A DNA stretch of 61,911 nucleotides from an uncultured Pseudomonadales bacterium (GTDB taxonomy: Bacteria > Pseudomonadota > Gammaproteobacteria > Pseudomonadales > Azotimanducaceae), in assembly GCA_905182155.1 (NCBI GenBank), contig CAJJAX010000029.1, positions 1 through 61,911 on the forward strand, given 5' to 3'. Every line of letters begins with the position of its first letter. The stretch's first letter is position 1. Below are positions 8,577-18,030 of this stretch, piece by piece. The translations under genes were made by a program, and so were the position numbers. The notes under the pieces are model-generated. The model was not told the origin of the DNA. It saw only the letters and a list, made by a program, of their open reading frames with translations, and made no database searches.

Positions 8577-9599
8577 TTATAAGGTCGTATAGCGATAGAC
8601 CGCGCCGTCTAATTCTCGTTTGATTTGTCCTCGGGTCATCAGGCAGTGAATATGCGCGATGCCTTCGCCGAGTGCCATAAACAAGGTGTGATTTTCTAAT
8701 TTTCGGTCGAACAAGGCCGGTAATAGATCAATCGCGATGGTCGGCGTTTGGCACCCGTCCAGAACAATTTGCATACGGTGTTCATGATGCGCAATCAGTT
8801 CATCGAGTCGCTCGCTGGCGCCATAAAATGGGTTGTTGTGAGCGGGTAAGACGAGTGTGTCATCGGGAATCAAGGGTTTGAATTTTTCATGAGAGGTTAA
8901 CCACTCCGTCATGGGATCGCCTTCTGGCTCAGTCGGATGGACCGATACGTTACTTGTGATAACCGGTAGAATTTGATCGCCTGACAATAAGAGTCGTTGG
9001 CTTTTCGAGTAGAGACAAACGTGCTCCGGAGAGTGGCCGCTGCCGACGATGACTTCCCACTGAATATCACCGATGGTGAGGTTGTCGCCATCGCGCAACC
9101 GCTGATAACTTTTTGGCATGGGGAGGTCATCGGGCTCAGGCGCGAAGTTACTTCTGGCTTGGCTCATCGCATCCATCAATTCTTGAGATATCCCGCCACG
9201 GAGGAAAAAGTCTGACAGGTGCCAAGAGCCTTTTTCCTGCATGGAGTAGTGCATCATCCGAGCTTGATAATACTCGCCATAACTCATCAGCAGCGGCGCG
9301 CGAAAATGCTCTGAAATAAAGCCAGTTTGCCCGGTATGGTCCGGATGCATATGGGTACAAATAATTTGCTCGACAGGTTTACCGCCCAAGCAGTTCTCAA
9401 AAATCGTTAACCACAGATCTTGGGTTTCTTGGCCTCGAATGCCGGTGTCCACAACGGTCCAGCCAGAGTCGCTCTCTAACAGATAGAGGTTGATGTGATC
9501 GAGGGACATCGGCAGCGGCATGCGCAGCCAGAAAACCCCGGGGGCGACCTCCATGGTCTTACCCGGCGCGGGAATATCGGTGAATGGGTATTCGAGCAT
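8577..9599 (-). CDS. Metallo-beta-lactamase-fold hydrolase
   Basis: 340 residues. The zinc motif 'THMHPDHTGQ' (HxHxDH), a His in 'VGSGHSPEHVCLY', the bridging Asp in 'LLSGDQILP' and His in 'LPAHNNPFYG' complete the dinuclear site. The N-terminal 'APGVFWLRMPLPMSLDHINLYL' resembles hydrolases annotated as thioesterase- or LACTB2-like. The C-terminal 60 residues ('HTLFMALGEGIAHIHCL') form a helical winged domain as in LACTB2. A thioester or lactone substrate would fit the acyl-CoA context but is inference. It is 45 bases downstream of a second MBL gene, on the same strand. Confidence 0.88.
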   Translation of the reverse strand: MLEYPFTDIPAPGKTMEVAPGVFWLRMPLPMSLDHINLYLLESDSGWTVVDTGIRGQETQDLWLTIFENCLGGKPVEQIICTHMHPDHTGQTGFISEHFRAPLLMSYGEYYQARMMHYSMQEKGSWHLSDFFLRGGISQELMDAMSQARSNFAPEPDDLPMPKSYQRLRDGDNLTIGDIQWEVIVGSGHSPEHVCLYSKSQRLLLSGDQILPVITSNVSVHPTEPEGDPMTEWLTSHEKFKPLIPDDTLVLPAHNNPFYGASERLDELIAHHEHRMQIVLDGCQTPTIAIDLLPALFDRKLENHTLFMALGEGIAHIHCLMTRGQIKRELDGAVYRYTTL

Positions 9600-9644
9600 T
9601 GTCTGCAGGCCTTATTTTCGAGGCTCGATGATACCTCAAAGCGT

Positions 9645-10514
9645 CTAGGGATGCTGCTCGAGGTTTGTGTCCAGATAATGCCCGGTTTCGGTTGACCGCA
9701 AGTACCCTGCTGTGGGGGTTGCGAAGTGCGTGCCAATGATGAGGGTTGGCTGATCCGCATAGGTGCTTAAAAGATCTTTTCGAGTTGTTATTGCCGCGTC
9801 GGCATCAAAGTCCGCGCTACTCGACCATTGGGTCTGCTCGATCTGGCAGGGGTGGTGGATGCAATCGCCTGTGATGAGTGCCTGTTCTCCCTTTGACCGA
9901 ATTAAAATACTCACATGCCCAGGCGTATGCCCGGGCGTTGAGACGAAACTGACTTCCTCTGATACTTGATGATCGGCTGCAACCAGATCCATCAGTCCGG
10001 CGTTCATAACGGGCAGGACTGAGTCTTCGAAGATGCCATCATTCAAGTCGCTTGCGTCTGCGGCTTGCCAATGTTCGTATTCTGTTTTGCCAATGAGGTA
10101 GCGTGCATTTTTGAAGGTGGGGACCCAGACGCCATCGATCAAGCGAGTATTCCAACCAACATGGTCAACATGTAGGTGGGTACACATGATGGTGTCGAAT
10201 TGCTCGGGTTCGTAACCGGCCTTCGCCAAGTCTTCAAGGAAGGGTAAGGACAGTTGATGCCAGTTGGGTACCGAGCGAATTTTGTCATTACCAATGCAGG
10301 TATCCACGAGCATGAGGCGATCGCTTGTTTCGATCACGAGGGCATGCACGCTCATGATCAGTTTGCCTTCAGGCGTTGCGAAATGCGGGACTAACCACTG
10401 CATTGGCAGAACGGCCTCTGGGGTCGCTTGGGGCAAGATAAAACGAGTGCCGCCCACGACTTCCATCTCAACAATGCGGGTAACTCGGACGTCGCCGATT
10501 TGCCATCGATTCAT
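9645..10514 (-). CDS. Metallo-beta-lactamase-fold hydrolase (AHL-lactonase-like group)
   Basis: 289 residues from the ATG at 10514 ('MNRWQIGDVRVTRIVEMEV'); the frame is open upstream but unlike the family. The zinc motif is 'CTHLHVDHVGWNT' (HxHxDH), with further ligands in 'STPGHTPGHVSIL', 'ITGDCIHHPCQ' and 'IIGTHFATPTAG'. This architecture is common in proteins annotated as lactonases or quinoprotein relay hydrolases. It has only the fold in common with the neighbouring MBL gene, so the pair is not a recent duplication. It is probably co-transcribed with the small CxxC protein upstream and the MBL gene downstream. Confidence 0.87.
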   Translation of the reverse strand: MNRWQIGDVRVTRIVEMEVVGGTRFILPQATPEAVLPMQWLVPHFATPEGKLIMSVHALVIETSDRLMLVDTCIGNDKIRSVPNWHQLSLPFLEDLAKAGYEPEQFDTIMCTHLHVDHVGWNTRLIDGVWVPTFKNARYLIGKTEYEHWQAADASDLNDGIFEDSVLPVMNAGLMDLVAADHQVSEEVSFVSTPGHTPGHVSILIRSKGEQALITGDCIHHPCQIEQTQWSSSADFDADAAITTRKDLLSTYADQPTLIIGTHFATPTAGYLRSTETGHYLDTNLEQHP

Positions 10515-10548
10515 GGGCCTGCGCTCGATTGATAGGTTAAGGCGGGTT

Positions 10549-10737
10549 TCAGTTGTGTTCGGCGCTGGGTGCTGGGGCTTGCTGTAATAACGCCTCAAAG
10601 CGTTGGGTGCTGCACTCGGCGCGACAATAAACTTCCCGCGGCAAACCCGCATAAGGTTGATGAAGTTCCTTAATCTCGGGCGTCGTGTAATACATCGGCG
10701 TGATGACGTCGGCCTGACAAAATGCGCAGTGTTGCAT
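10549..10737 (-). CDS. Small CxxC protein, putative metal-binding
   Basis: 62 residues beginning 'MQHCAFCQADVITPMYY'. Cysteines occur as C-x2-C at residues 4 and 7 and as C-x3-C near residue 38 ('VYCRAECSTQRF'), a spacing that could hold one zinc ion. A clear GGAG site lies 7 bases before the ATG, which supports real expression. It lies between the LLM oxidoreductase gene and the MBL hydrolase gene on the same strand. I do not recognise a named family. Confidence 0.62.
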   Translation of the reverse strand: MQHCAFCQADVITPMYYTTPEIKELHQPYAGLPREVYCRAECSTQRFEALLQQAPAPSAEHN

Positions 10738-10790
10738 GGGTGCTTCTCCTTTGTTGACCGACCAATGGCCTACGGATCACGGTTTATGGG

Positions 10791-11834
10791 TTACTGAATC
10801 GAATGAATCAAATCGGTGGCTTCCGCCAGTGTCTCGGTCCGTTCGCGCCAGTTTTGACCCGAGGTGCTAATCCGGAGGGTCGTGACGCCAGCCGCGGCGT
10901 AGGCCTTAATCCGTTCAATAATCATGTCACGCGTCCCGATGAGATTGGTTTTAAGCACCATTTCATCTGGCACTGCGCGAATGGCCGCCGCTTTATCGCC
11001 ACCCACCCAAAGGGCTTGAACTTTCTCGGCGGCCTCTGCATAGCCGGCGCGTTTAAACGCGTCATTGTAGAAGTTGGTGTTGGCAGATCCCATTCCGCCC
11101 AAGGTAAACGCCATGGCCGGGCGCCGGGCTTCAATCAGGCGTTCAACATCCTCATCGATCTCTAAACTGCCGCCCACTTGCACGTCGATATCCGCAAGGG
11201 TTCGGCCGGATTTTGTGAGGCCCCGCAATAGCGGCTCTAAAAAAATATCAGCTTGCTCTGGCATAAAGGACGTACCGAGCCAGCCGTTTGCGACCTCGCC
11301 GGTCATCTCCATCGCTTTCGGGCCAAGGGTTGCTAAATAGATGGGTAGGTCGGTTTGGGGTGGCTGAGACAGTCTGATGGGCTTGCCTTCACCGCCAGGC
11401 CTGGGCAGGACGTAATGCTTGCCCTCATAAGCAATGCGTTCGCTGGCAAGTCCTAGCTTGATGATGTCAACGCATTCGCGGAGCCTTGATAGGGGCTTGG
11501 CGAATGAGGCGCCGTGCAATCCTTCCACCACTTGCGGGCCGGAGACCCCTAAGCCAAGAACGAACCGGTTATTGGAAACCGTTCTGAGGCTTTGGGCTGT
11601 CATCGCAATCATGGGTGGCACTCGGGAACTGATTTGCATAATCCCGGTGCCGAGTTTGATGTGCTGGGTCTTTGCAGCAAGGTAGGCCAAAGGCACAACC
11701 GCATCCATCCCCCAGGCTTCGGCGGACCAAACATAATCAACGCCCATTTTATCGGCGGCAACGGTGTAATCGACCAACTCATTCCAGTCTTCGCCATTGT
11801 AGTAGGCGCTTCCAATACCGATGGCAACTTTCAT
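10791..11834 (-). CDS. LLM-class flavin oxidoreductase
   Basis: 347 residues, intact. 'MKVAIGIGSAYYNGEDW' begins the barrel, followed by 'MGVDYVWSAEAWGMDAVVPL', 'LGTGIMQISSRVPPMIAMTAQSL' and 'FVLGLGVSGPQVVEGLHG'. It is clearly a paralogue of the frameshifted gene at 3273-4294 and gives the expected intact pattern for it. AGGAAG precedes the ATG. The family reduces or oxygenates substrates with F420 or FMN; the substrate cannot be told. It is first in a leftward operon with the CxxC protein and two MBL hydrolases, and divergent from an acyl-CoA dehydrogenase. Confidence 0.9.
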   Translation of the reverse strand: MKVAIGIGSAYYNGEDWNELVDYTVAADKMGVDYVWSAEAWGMDAVVPLAYLAAKTQHIKLGTGIMQISSRVPPMIAMTAQSLRTVSNNRFVLGLGVSGPQVVEGLHGASFAKPLSRLRECVDIIKLGLASERIAYEGKHYVLPRPGGEGKPIRLSQPPQTDLPIYLATLGPKAMEMTGEVANGWLGTSFMPEQADIFLEPLLRGLTKSGRTLADIDVQVGGSLEIDEDVERLIEARRPAMAFTLGGMGSANTNFYNDAFKRAGYAEAAEKVQALWVGGDKAAAIRAVPDEMVLKTNLIGTRDMIIERIKAYAAAGVTTLRISTSGQNWRERTETLAEATDLIHSIQ

Positions 11835-12008
11835 TTAGGCGCTTCCTATGAGAAAAAGGGGAATATACCAAATTCTGAAGTGCCAAGTCGTGTAGAAAAT
11901 AGTGACGCAGAATCAAAAGCGTTGAATTGATGCCTTGATTGCGCGAATGAATCAGAATTTGGGTGATAGTCGCCTAATTTTAATTTCAATCAGTGGAAAG
12001 GTTTGTTT

Positions 12009-13148
12009 ATGCCAGAGCAACTACCCGAAAAACTTTTAGCCGTTTTGCAACTGGCCCAGCGGTTTGTCGCGAGTGAAATCGTGCCGCGAAACGAGCGGTT
12101 GGCGCATGACGAGACCCTCGCGGCGCTCGGGGCGGAAGTGCGTGAAGCTGCGAAGGCCGCTGGATTTTTTTATAAGACCCAGCCTGCAGAATTTGGCGGC
12201 AGCCCGGCCGGAACCTTGGAGCTGACCATGCTTCGAGAATATTGGGCGAGCCTCAACTCAGAGCTCACGCGATTTATTTTCGGGCCGGGACCTGGGGTTT
12301 TGCATGAAGCCACCGGTGAGTTGGCAACCCAATTTTTAATCCCAGTCATGGCCGGCGAGAAACGGGGGGCTTTCGGCTTTACCGAGCCCGATAACGCCCC
12401 GCGGCCGACCTGGGCGGTTTTGACCCATGACGAACTCACGCTGAATGGGCAAAAATCATATGTTACGGGGGGTGAAACGGCAGATTTTTTGTCGATCCTC
12501 GTGAATGTTGAAGACGCTGATGGCGCAAAGCTCGGCACCGCGATGGTGGTTGTGGACCGCAAAGCCGATGGCGTTATTTTAGAAGATACGTTTCGGTCGA
12601 TGGAAGGCGGCGGACATGGGGCATTTCGGTTTGATGCGGTCAAGGTCCCAAGCTGGCAAATGATTGGCAAACTGGGCGAAGGCATGCCCCGGGCGCTGGC
12701 GAATATCGGTAACGTCCGTTTGATGGTCGCGGCAGAAGCCATGGGGATGAGCCTGTGGACCCTCGACTATCTGAACCAACATTTGCTGGCGCCCCATCGG
12801 ACCGGCAGCCCGCTGGGCGATAAAGAAGGGGTTCGTTTGCGGTATGCGGACCTGCGTATTCAGGCGTTCGCGGGTCGCAGTGTGTTGTATAGGGCGGCGA
12901 GGCGAGCAGATGGGCCGGGTAACAGTGTCAACGAGGTCATTGCTGCAAAAGTGTTTTGCACGGAAGTTGCCGGAACAATTGTCGATTGGGCCGTGCAATT
13001 AGTCGGCGGGCAAGCCCTGGTTGTTGGGCATCCCTTAGAAGCCCTCTATCGTCGGGTGCGCTCGTTGCGCCTGGTCGAAGGTGCCAATGACCTTTTGCGT
13101 TTGAATTTAGCGAAGGGTAACTTAGAACTTGGGAAGGGGGATCTATGA
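12009..13148 (+). CDS. Acyl-CoA dehydrogenase family protein
   Basis: 379 residues from the ATG at 12009, with GGAAAGG 7 bases upstream. FAD-binding motif 'GAFGFTEPDNAPRPTW' and 'ELTLNGQKSYVTGGETADF' match the middle beta domain; the C-terminal helical domain ends 'RLVEGANDLLRLNLAKGNLELGKGDL'. The catalytic base region 'EALYRRVRSLRLVEGANDL' departs from canonical 'YxEGTxQI', so substrate use may be atypical. It overlaps the downstream MHS transporter by 4 bases (ATGA), suggesting uptake and first oxidation of one compound. Confidence 0.88.
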   Translation: MPEQLPEKLLAVLQLAQRFVASEIVPRNERLAHDETLAALGAEVREAAKAAGFFYKTQPAEFGGSPAGTLELTMLREYWASLNSELTRFIFGPGPGVLHEATGELATQFLIPVMAGEKRGAFGFTEPDNAPRPTWAVLTHDELTLNGQKSYVTGGETADFLSILVNVEDADGAKLGTAMVVVDRKADGVILEDTFRSMEGGGHGAFRFDAVKVPSWQMIGKLGEGMPRALANIGNVRLMVAAEAMGMSLWTLDYLNQHLLAPHRTGSPLGDKEGVRLRYADLRIQAFAGRSVLYRAARRADGPGNSVNEVIAAKVFCTEVAGTIVDWAVQLVGGQALVVGHPLEALYRRVRSLRLVEGANDLLRLNLAKGNLELGKGDL

Positions 13149-14458
13149 GCCAAGAAAAATCCAAAGACATGCGTAAAGTTGCCCTGACGTCGCTCTCGGG
13201 AACCAGTATCGAGTGGTATGATTTTTTTCTGTACGGCACCGCGGCGGCCGTGATCTTTCCAAAGGCATTTTTTCCGCAAGATCTACCGACAATGGTGGCG
13301 TTAATCGCATCCTTCAGCACCTTTGCGGTTGGTTTTTTGGCGAGACCCTTGGGCGGGGCCATCTTCGGCCATTTTGGAGACCGGGTTGGCCGTAAGCAAA
13401 CCTTGGTGGTTGCGCTCATGATGATGGGGGTTGCGACAACCCTGATTGGTTTTCTGCCAACCTATGCCTTGATCGGACCTGCGGCACCTTTGCTACTGAC
13501 TCTGTTTAGGTTCTCTCAAGGTCTTGCTGTCGGGGGACAATGGGGCGGCGCGATGTTACTCGTGACAGAAAGTGCGCCGAAGGAAAAACGGGGATTCTAC
13601 GGCGCCTTTGCACAGGCTGGCGCACCGGTCGGCATCATTCTCGCCAACTTAGCTTTTCTAGCGGTTAGTACTTTATGCAATGACGAGCAATTTATGGATT
13701 GGGGCTGGCGCATACCCTTCTTACTCAGTGTTGCGCTTATTGGCTTGAGCCTCTACGTTCAACTGACCTTAGAAGACACACCCGCCTTTAAAGAACTCGC
13801 GGCCAATCAGGCGCCGAAGGATGCGACTCAGAAGAAGGCGTTAAAGTCGCCGGTCGCCGAGGTGCTGCGGCGTTATCCAAAGCGAATTGTGCTGGCGGCA
13901 GGGGCATTTTTGTCGATTCAAGTGACCTTTTATATTTTAATCGCCTTCGTTGTGGCTTACGGGGTTAATTCGCCAACCGTCACTTTGTCCCGAGACATGA
14001 TGCTCACAGCCGTATTGGTCGCGGCGGCGATTATGGTGCCATCGCAATTTTATTTTTCAGGGTTATCGGATCGTTTGGGTCGCAAAACCGTGTATCGCTG
14101 GGGCGCCATCTTGACTGGGCTTTGGGGCTTTGCTTTGTTCCCGTTGATTGACACGGGTAATCCCTTTGCGATTTGTTTTGCGGTCACTATGGGGCTTGTT
14201 TTTCTGGGAATGCAGTACGGGCCGCAAGCGGCCTTTTTCACCGAACTGTTCAGCACCGAGGTGCGTTATTCGGGCGCGTCGCTCGGCTATCAGCTTGGCG
14301 CGATTGTGGGCGGGGCCTTAGCGCCGACCATCGCGGTGTTGCTTTGGAATAACTTCGGAATCTTTTATGTTTCGGTTTATATTGCGCTCGCAGCAATTTT
14401 GACGCTGACCTCGCTATCGCAATTGACGGAAACCAAGGGCAGCGATTTGACCGATTGA
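13145..14458 (+). CDS. MFS transporter, metabolite:H+ symporter (MHS) family
   Basis: 437 residues, about 12 membrane helices. 'SLSGTSIEWYDFFLYGTAAA' is the MHS hallmark at helix 1, 'GHFGDRVGRKQTL' is MFS motif A, 'GLAVGGQWGGAMLLVTE' is helix 4-5, and a second motif A copy occurs as 'SGLSDRLGRKTVYRWG'. Members import shikimate, proline, ketoglutarate or other carboxylates with protons. The substrate is unknown. Translationally coupled to the acyl-CoA dehydrogenase gene by an ATGA overlap. Confidence 0.93.
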   Translation: MSQEKSKDMRKVALTSLSGTSIEWYDFFLYGTAAAVIFPKAFFPQDLPTMVALIASFSTFAVGFLARPLGGAIFGHFGDRVGRKQTLVVALMMMGVATTLIGFLPTYALIGPAAPLLLTLFRFSQGLAVGGQWGGAMLLVTESAPKEKRGFYGAFAQAGAPVGIILANLAFLAVSTLCNDEQFMDWGWRIPFLLSVALIGLSLYVQLTLEDTPAFKELAANQAPKDATQKKALKSPVAEVLRRYPKRIVLAAGAFLSIQVTFYILIAFVVAYGVNSPTVTLSRDMMLTAVLVAAAIMVPSQFYFSGLSDRLGRKTVYRWGAILTGLWGFALFPLIDTGNPFAICFAVTMGLVFLGMQYGPQAAFFTELFSTEVRYSGASLGYQLGAIVGGALAPTIAVLLWNNFGIFYVSVYIALAAILTLTSLSQLTETKGSDLTD

Positions 14459-14478
14459 GGTTGTTTTTATGACGCGCT

Positions 14479-14502
14479 AAGGCGCTGTTTTGACGGCGCC
14501 TT
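14479..14502. terminator. Weak hairpin between convergent genes
   Basis: A 7-base inverted repeat, AAGGCGC and GCGCCTT, with a 10-base loop, sits between the convergent MHS transporter and purU stop codons. There is no good T-run on either side, so terminator function is doubtful. Confidence 0.3.
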
Positions 14503-14513
14503 GAGCGGGTTGA

Positions 14514-15374
14514 TCAGTCAAAGATGACGGTTTTATTACCGCTAATAAACACGCGGTGTTCGAGGTGTTGGCGAACCGCACGTGCGAGCACCACGCGCTC
14601 AATGTCTTTGCCCAGACGGATCAAATCCTTGGTTTCATGTCGGTGACTGACCCGGGACACATCTTGCTCAATAATGGGTCCCTCATCGAGATCCTCGGTG
14701 ACATAGTGGCTGGTTGCGCCAATGAGTTTGACGCCGCGTTCAAAGGCGCGCTGATAAGGGTTCGCGCCCATAAAGCTGGGTAGGAAACTGTGATGAATGT
14801 TGATCATTCTGCCGCTGAATGTCTCGCAGATTGACGTGGGTAAAACCTGCATGTACCGGGCCAGGACCACCGCATCAGGCTGAAGCCGTGTTAACGCTTG
14901 CGCAACTTGATCGAATCCGGTCGCTTTTGCCTCTGGCAAAATGGGAATGCACTCGAACGGGATATCGTACCAATCCACCATTCGACGAAGTGACTCGTGA
15001 TTCGAGATCACAGCGCTAATCATGCAATCAAGCTCGCCGTTATGCCAGCGGTGCAAAAGATCGTTCAAGCAGTGTGAGGCCTTGCTGGCAAAGAGCACCA
15101 CGCGCTGCTTTTCAGCCGTGTCGTGCAGTGCCCACTGCATGTTGAACTCTGCGGCAATATCGCTAAAACGGGTTTTAAAAGCGTCAACCTGGTCGCTAAT
15201 TGAATCGCCTCTGATTTCGTTGCGCATGAAAAATTGCTTGGTTTCTTGGTCCGAATGATAGTTGGCTTCGGTGACCCAGCCTTTGACCGAGGCAATCAGT
15301 TCGCTGACTTGTGCAACGATGCCGACGCGATCTGGACAGGTCAACGTTAAGATATATCGATGTGCTGCTTTCAT
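14514..15374 (-). CDS. purU: Formyltetrahydrofolate deformylase
   Basis: 286 residues from the ATG at 15374 ('MKAAHRYILTLTCPDRVGIV'). It has an N-terminal ACT domain (about 5-85) and a C-terminal formyl-transfer hydrolase domain. The catalytic Asn/His are in 'MINIHHSFLPSFMGANPY' and Asp is in 'YVTEDLDEGPIIEQD'. It hydrolyses 10-formyl-THF to formate and THF, balancing one-carbon pools for purine synthesis; the ACT domain usually senses Met/Gly. The length is normal. A frame extension upstream of this ATG is unlikely. Confidence 0.95.
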   Translation of the reverse strand: MKAAHRYILTLTCPDRVGIVAQVSELIASVKGWVTEANYHSDQETKQFFMRNEIRGDSISDQVDAFKTRFSDIAAEFNMQWALHDTAEKQRVVLFASKASHCLNDLLHRWHNGELDCMISAVISNHESLRRMVDWYDIPFECIPILPEAKATGFDQVAQALTRLQPDAVVLARYMQVLPTSICETFSGRMINIHHSFLPSFMGANPYQRAFERGVKLIGATSHYVTEDLDEGPIIEQDVSRVSHRHETKDLIRLGKDIERVVLARAVRQHLEHRVFISGNKTVIFD

Positions 15375-15633
15375 GACGCCCACCCAAAAAAAGAAGGGCA
15401 GCATAAGGTTTGGCCGGGTCCGAGGCAAGTCCGGTTGTGAGCGTGCCGGAGTGGGCCTTAACGCTTGAAGGTTGTCACGAGGGAACCCGTCTGTTTGGGT
15501 AGGCTCTAGCGTGTTCTAATAAAAAATGGGGCAAATACTTAAGGTAAATTAAGTGTCACAAGGGCGCGGACTGCGCTCGTAATATTATTAAGATCGCGCT
15601 ACATTGAGACGATATTCGTGCAGGTGAGCGTCT

Positions 15634-15906
15634 ATGGCCAAGAAAAAGAAATTGCCCAACGAAGCCGGATTACTGAAAGAAGGGATTCGAATCGGGATGG
15701 TCTACGCGGAAAAGCGTGGCGTTGTTGAATTTGAGGCCACCGATTCACACCATGAGAAGGTCGAGTATCTCTATCGACTGCTTGTTCATGATCAGCTGAT
15801 TCAACCCTTGGCAAAGATGGATCTGTCCCAAAAAACAATGGCGCATAAGCTGGCCTTGTGGGTCGCCAAACAATTGCCAAAAGACCATCCTCTGCTGCAG
15901 GAATAA
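15634..15906 (+). CDS. Small conserved protein, DUF5062-like
   Basis: 90 residues, basic start 'MAKKKKLPNEAGLLKEGIR', then a compact helical protein ('HHEKVEYLYRLLVHDQLIQPL', 'HKLALWVAKQLPKDHPLL'). The length and pattern fit the DUF5062 family of gammaproteobacterial small proteins; this is from memory of the family and not proven here. AGGTGAG lies about 8 bases before the ATG. No function is known. Confidence 0.72.
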   Translation: MAKKKKLPNEAGLLKEGIRIGMVYAEKRGVVEFEATDSHHEKVEYLYRLLVHDQLIQPLAKMDLSQKTMAHKLALWVAKQLPKDHPLLQE

Positions 15907-16063
15907 GGCCCCTTTCTTGAACTCAGGCTCATCAAATACCGATTTGGTGACCCATGCGCTTGATTCAACGCGAAGGTGAACAAAAAAGTGATCCAAAGCT
16001 TTAAAGCGCCAACCGAGGGTTGAACGCGCTTATCGGTAAAAAGCGCTTATCGGTTAAACGCGG

Positions 16064-16384
16064 TTAGGGGTTGGACGCGCTGTTCTCGGTCGCGTCGAGC
16101 GTGCTTGATTCCGGCTTTGCCTTGCAGGACCAGCCAAGGGAACTAAACTTTGCAGCCAGCGCTTCGGCCCGGGCTTCACAATAGCCGGCTTCTCTCTCGG
16201 CGCGCCACGGATAAGTGATCTCGTCTTCAGTGACCTTTTTGTAGCGTACTCGGCAAGGCACCTGGGCCTGGCTTGATTCGTATTCAACGCTGATGACGCG
16301 CTGCAGGTCCCCAAGGGTGCATAGGGTCTGCGCGGCCAGGTTGCCCGAGACTAAGAGCGTGGCCAATAGGACAAAACGAATCAA
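16064..16384 (-). CDS. Small secreted protein of unknown function, TTG start
   Basis: 106 residues. Residues 1-19 ('MIRFVLLATLLVSGNLAAQ') form a signal peptide; the mature part has four cysteines at about 22, 44, 69 and 86, suggesting two periplasmic disulfides. The start is TTG inside a TTGA overlap with the stop codon of the carboxyltransferase gene, so it is translationally coupled to it. The last 15 residues are low complexity. Family not recognised. Upstream on the genome, at 16026-16054, a 12-base direct repeat GCGCTTATCGGT occurs twice with a 17-base period. Confidence 0.7.
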   Translation of the reverse strand: MIRFVLLATLLVSGNLAAQTLCTLGDLQRVISVEYESSQAQVPCRVRYKKVTEDEITYPWRAEREAGYCEARAEALAAKFSSLGWSCKAKPESSTLDATENSASNP

Positions 16385-17933
16385 GGTCGGTACCCAAATC
16401 GGCTGCTACCCGGTTGTAAGGCGCGATAGGCAAGCTCTGCCCAATGGCAAAGATGACGTCGGGTGTCAGCCGGCTCGATAATGTCTTCTATTTCGAAAAA
16501 CTCTGCGGACCGAAACGGCGATCGAAGCTGATTGAGACGGGCTTTAATTTCTGCCAAATGCTGGTCTGGATTCGATGATTCGGCCAACTCGGCCTTGTAG
16601 GCAACCTCGATGCCGCCTTCGATGGGCAGTGACCCCCAATCCCCTGAGGGCCAAGAAAATCGATGATGATGGCTACCCGGTTTAGTGTTGGCTGCCCCGG
16701 CAACGCCGAAGGCTTTGCGGATGACCACACTGCAGAAGGGCGACGTCGCCTGCCCAAGGGCGGCAAAAGCGGTTGATCCCAAGCGAATGGTGCCGCTTTC
16801 TTCGGATTGTTTGCCGATTAGAAAACCAGGACAGTCGACCAGATGCAGTAAGGGCAGATGAAAGGTCGAGGCAAGATCAACATGCCGGACCAGTTTCCGG
16901 CAGGCATCAGCGGTCCAAGCGCCCCCGTAGATCATTGGGTCTTCGGCGAAAACGGCAATGGCAACCCCATTCATTCGAGCCAGTCCCGTGATGATCGATT
17001 TGCCCCACAAACGACCGATTTCAAAAAAGGAGCCGTCATCCACCACCGCCTCGATGACTTTTCGCATTTTGTAGATCTTGCGAGGATCCTTCGGAACCAG
17101 GGCGTTGAGCGGCTTTCGTCTTCACGCTTTGGGTCATCTGTGCATTCAATGACAGGCGGCAACTCATCCACGCTGCTGGGCAGGTAGGACAAAAACTGTC
17201 GCGCCATGGCAAAGGCTTCTTCTTCTGTGTCGGCAACGTCGTCAATGGCGCCGTTGCGCGTGTGGATCTTGTAGGATCCCAACTCTTCTTTGCTGACATC
17301 GCCCAAGCTTGCCCAATCTACTAACGCCGGGCCGGCAATCATCATTTGCGCGGTATCTTTAACAATCACTGAATAATGCGACGTGGTGACTCTTGCGGCG
17401 CCAATACCGGCAACGCTACCCAAGGCCAGCGATATCGAAGGCGCAACCGATAGGTGGTTCACAATGGTATCCCAGCCTGCAACCCGGGGAATGTAGGTTC
17501 GACCGGCTGTTTCGATGGTTTTGACCGATCCGCCACCCCCCATGCCGTCAATCAATCGAATGTGTGGCAGTTTCAGTTCGAGCGCCAAGCCTTCGGCTTG
17601 CAGTCGTTTGCCGGCAATTGAGGCATCAGCCGAGCCACCGCGCACGGTGAAATCATCGCCCGACACAATGACGGGGCGTCCATGAATGGCGGCAGTCCCA
17701 AAAACAAAATTAGACGGCACGAGGGTAATGAGCTCGCCCGCGTCGTTATAGCTGCCAACCCCCGCCAACTTCCCGATCTCGTGAAAGGAGTTTGGATCAA
17801 CGATCGCTTGAATACGTTCACGGATGGTCAATTTGCCAAAGTGGTGTTGGCGTGCGACCTTCTCTTCGCCGCCCATGGCTTCTGCCAGTGTGCCGCGTCG
17901 ATAGAGTTCTTGAAGTTCTTTATCCCAGCTCAT
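16381..17933 (-). CDS. Acyl-CoA carboxylase carboxyltransferase (beta) subunit, one frameshift
   Basis: About 517 residues when one base is restored at the T-run 17114-17116 (an A missing on the coding strand). The N-half 'MSWDKELQELYRRGTLAEAMGG' through 'MIAGPALVDWASLGDVSKEELG' and the C-half 'MRKVIEAVVDDGSFFEIGRLWGKSI' through 'VDCPGFLIGKQSEESGTIRLG' together match the two crotonase-like domains of PccB/MccB/GcdA-type carboxyltransferases. These move CO2 from biotin to an acyl-CoA. No biotin carboxylase or biotin carrier gene is in the window, so the partner must be elsewhere. The substrate is unassigned. Coupled to the small secreted protein at its 3' end. Confidence 0.86.
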
Positions 17934-18030
17934 AAGCATGGCTCAGTGATTGGTCTCTGAAGAATACCTAGCCCAACTGGTGTATTCAATGACATCCGAG
18001 CTATCATCTGGACTCATTGAGGAGCTACTT

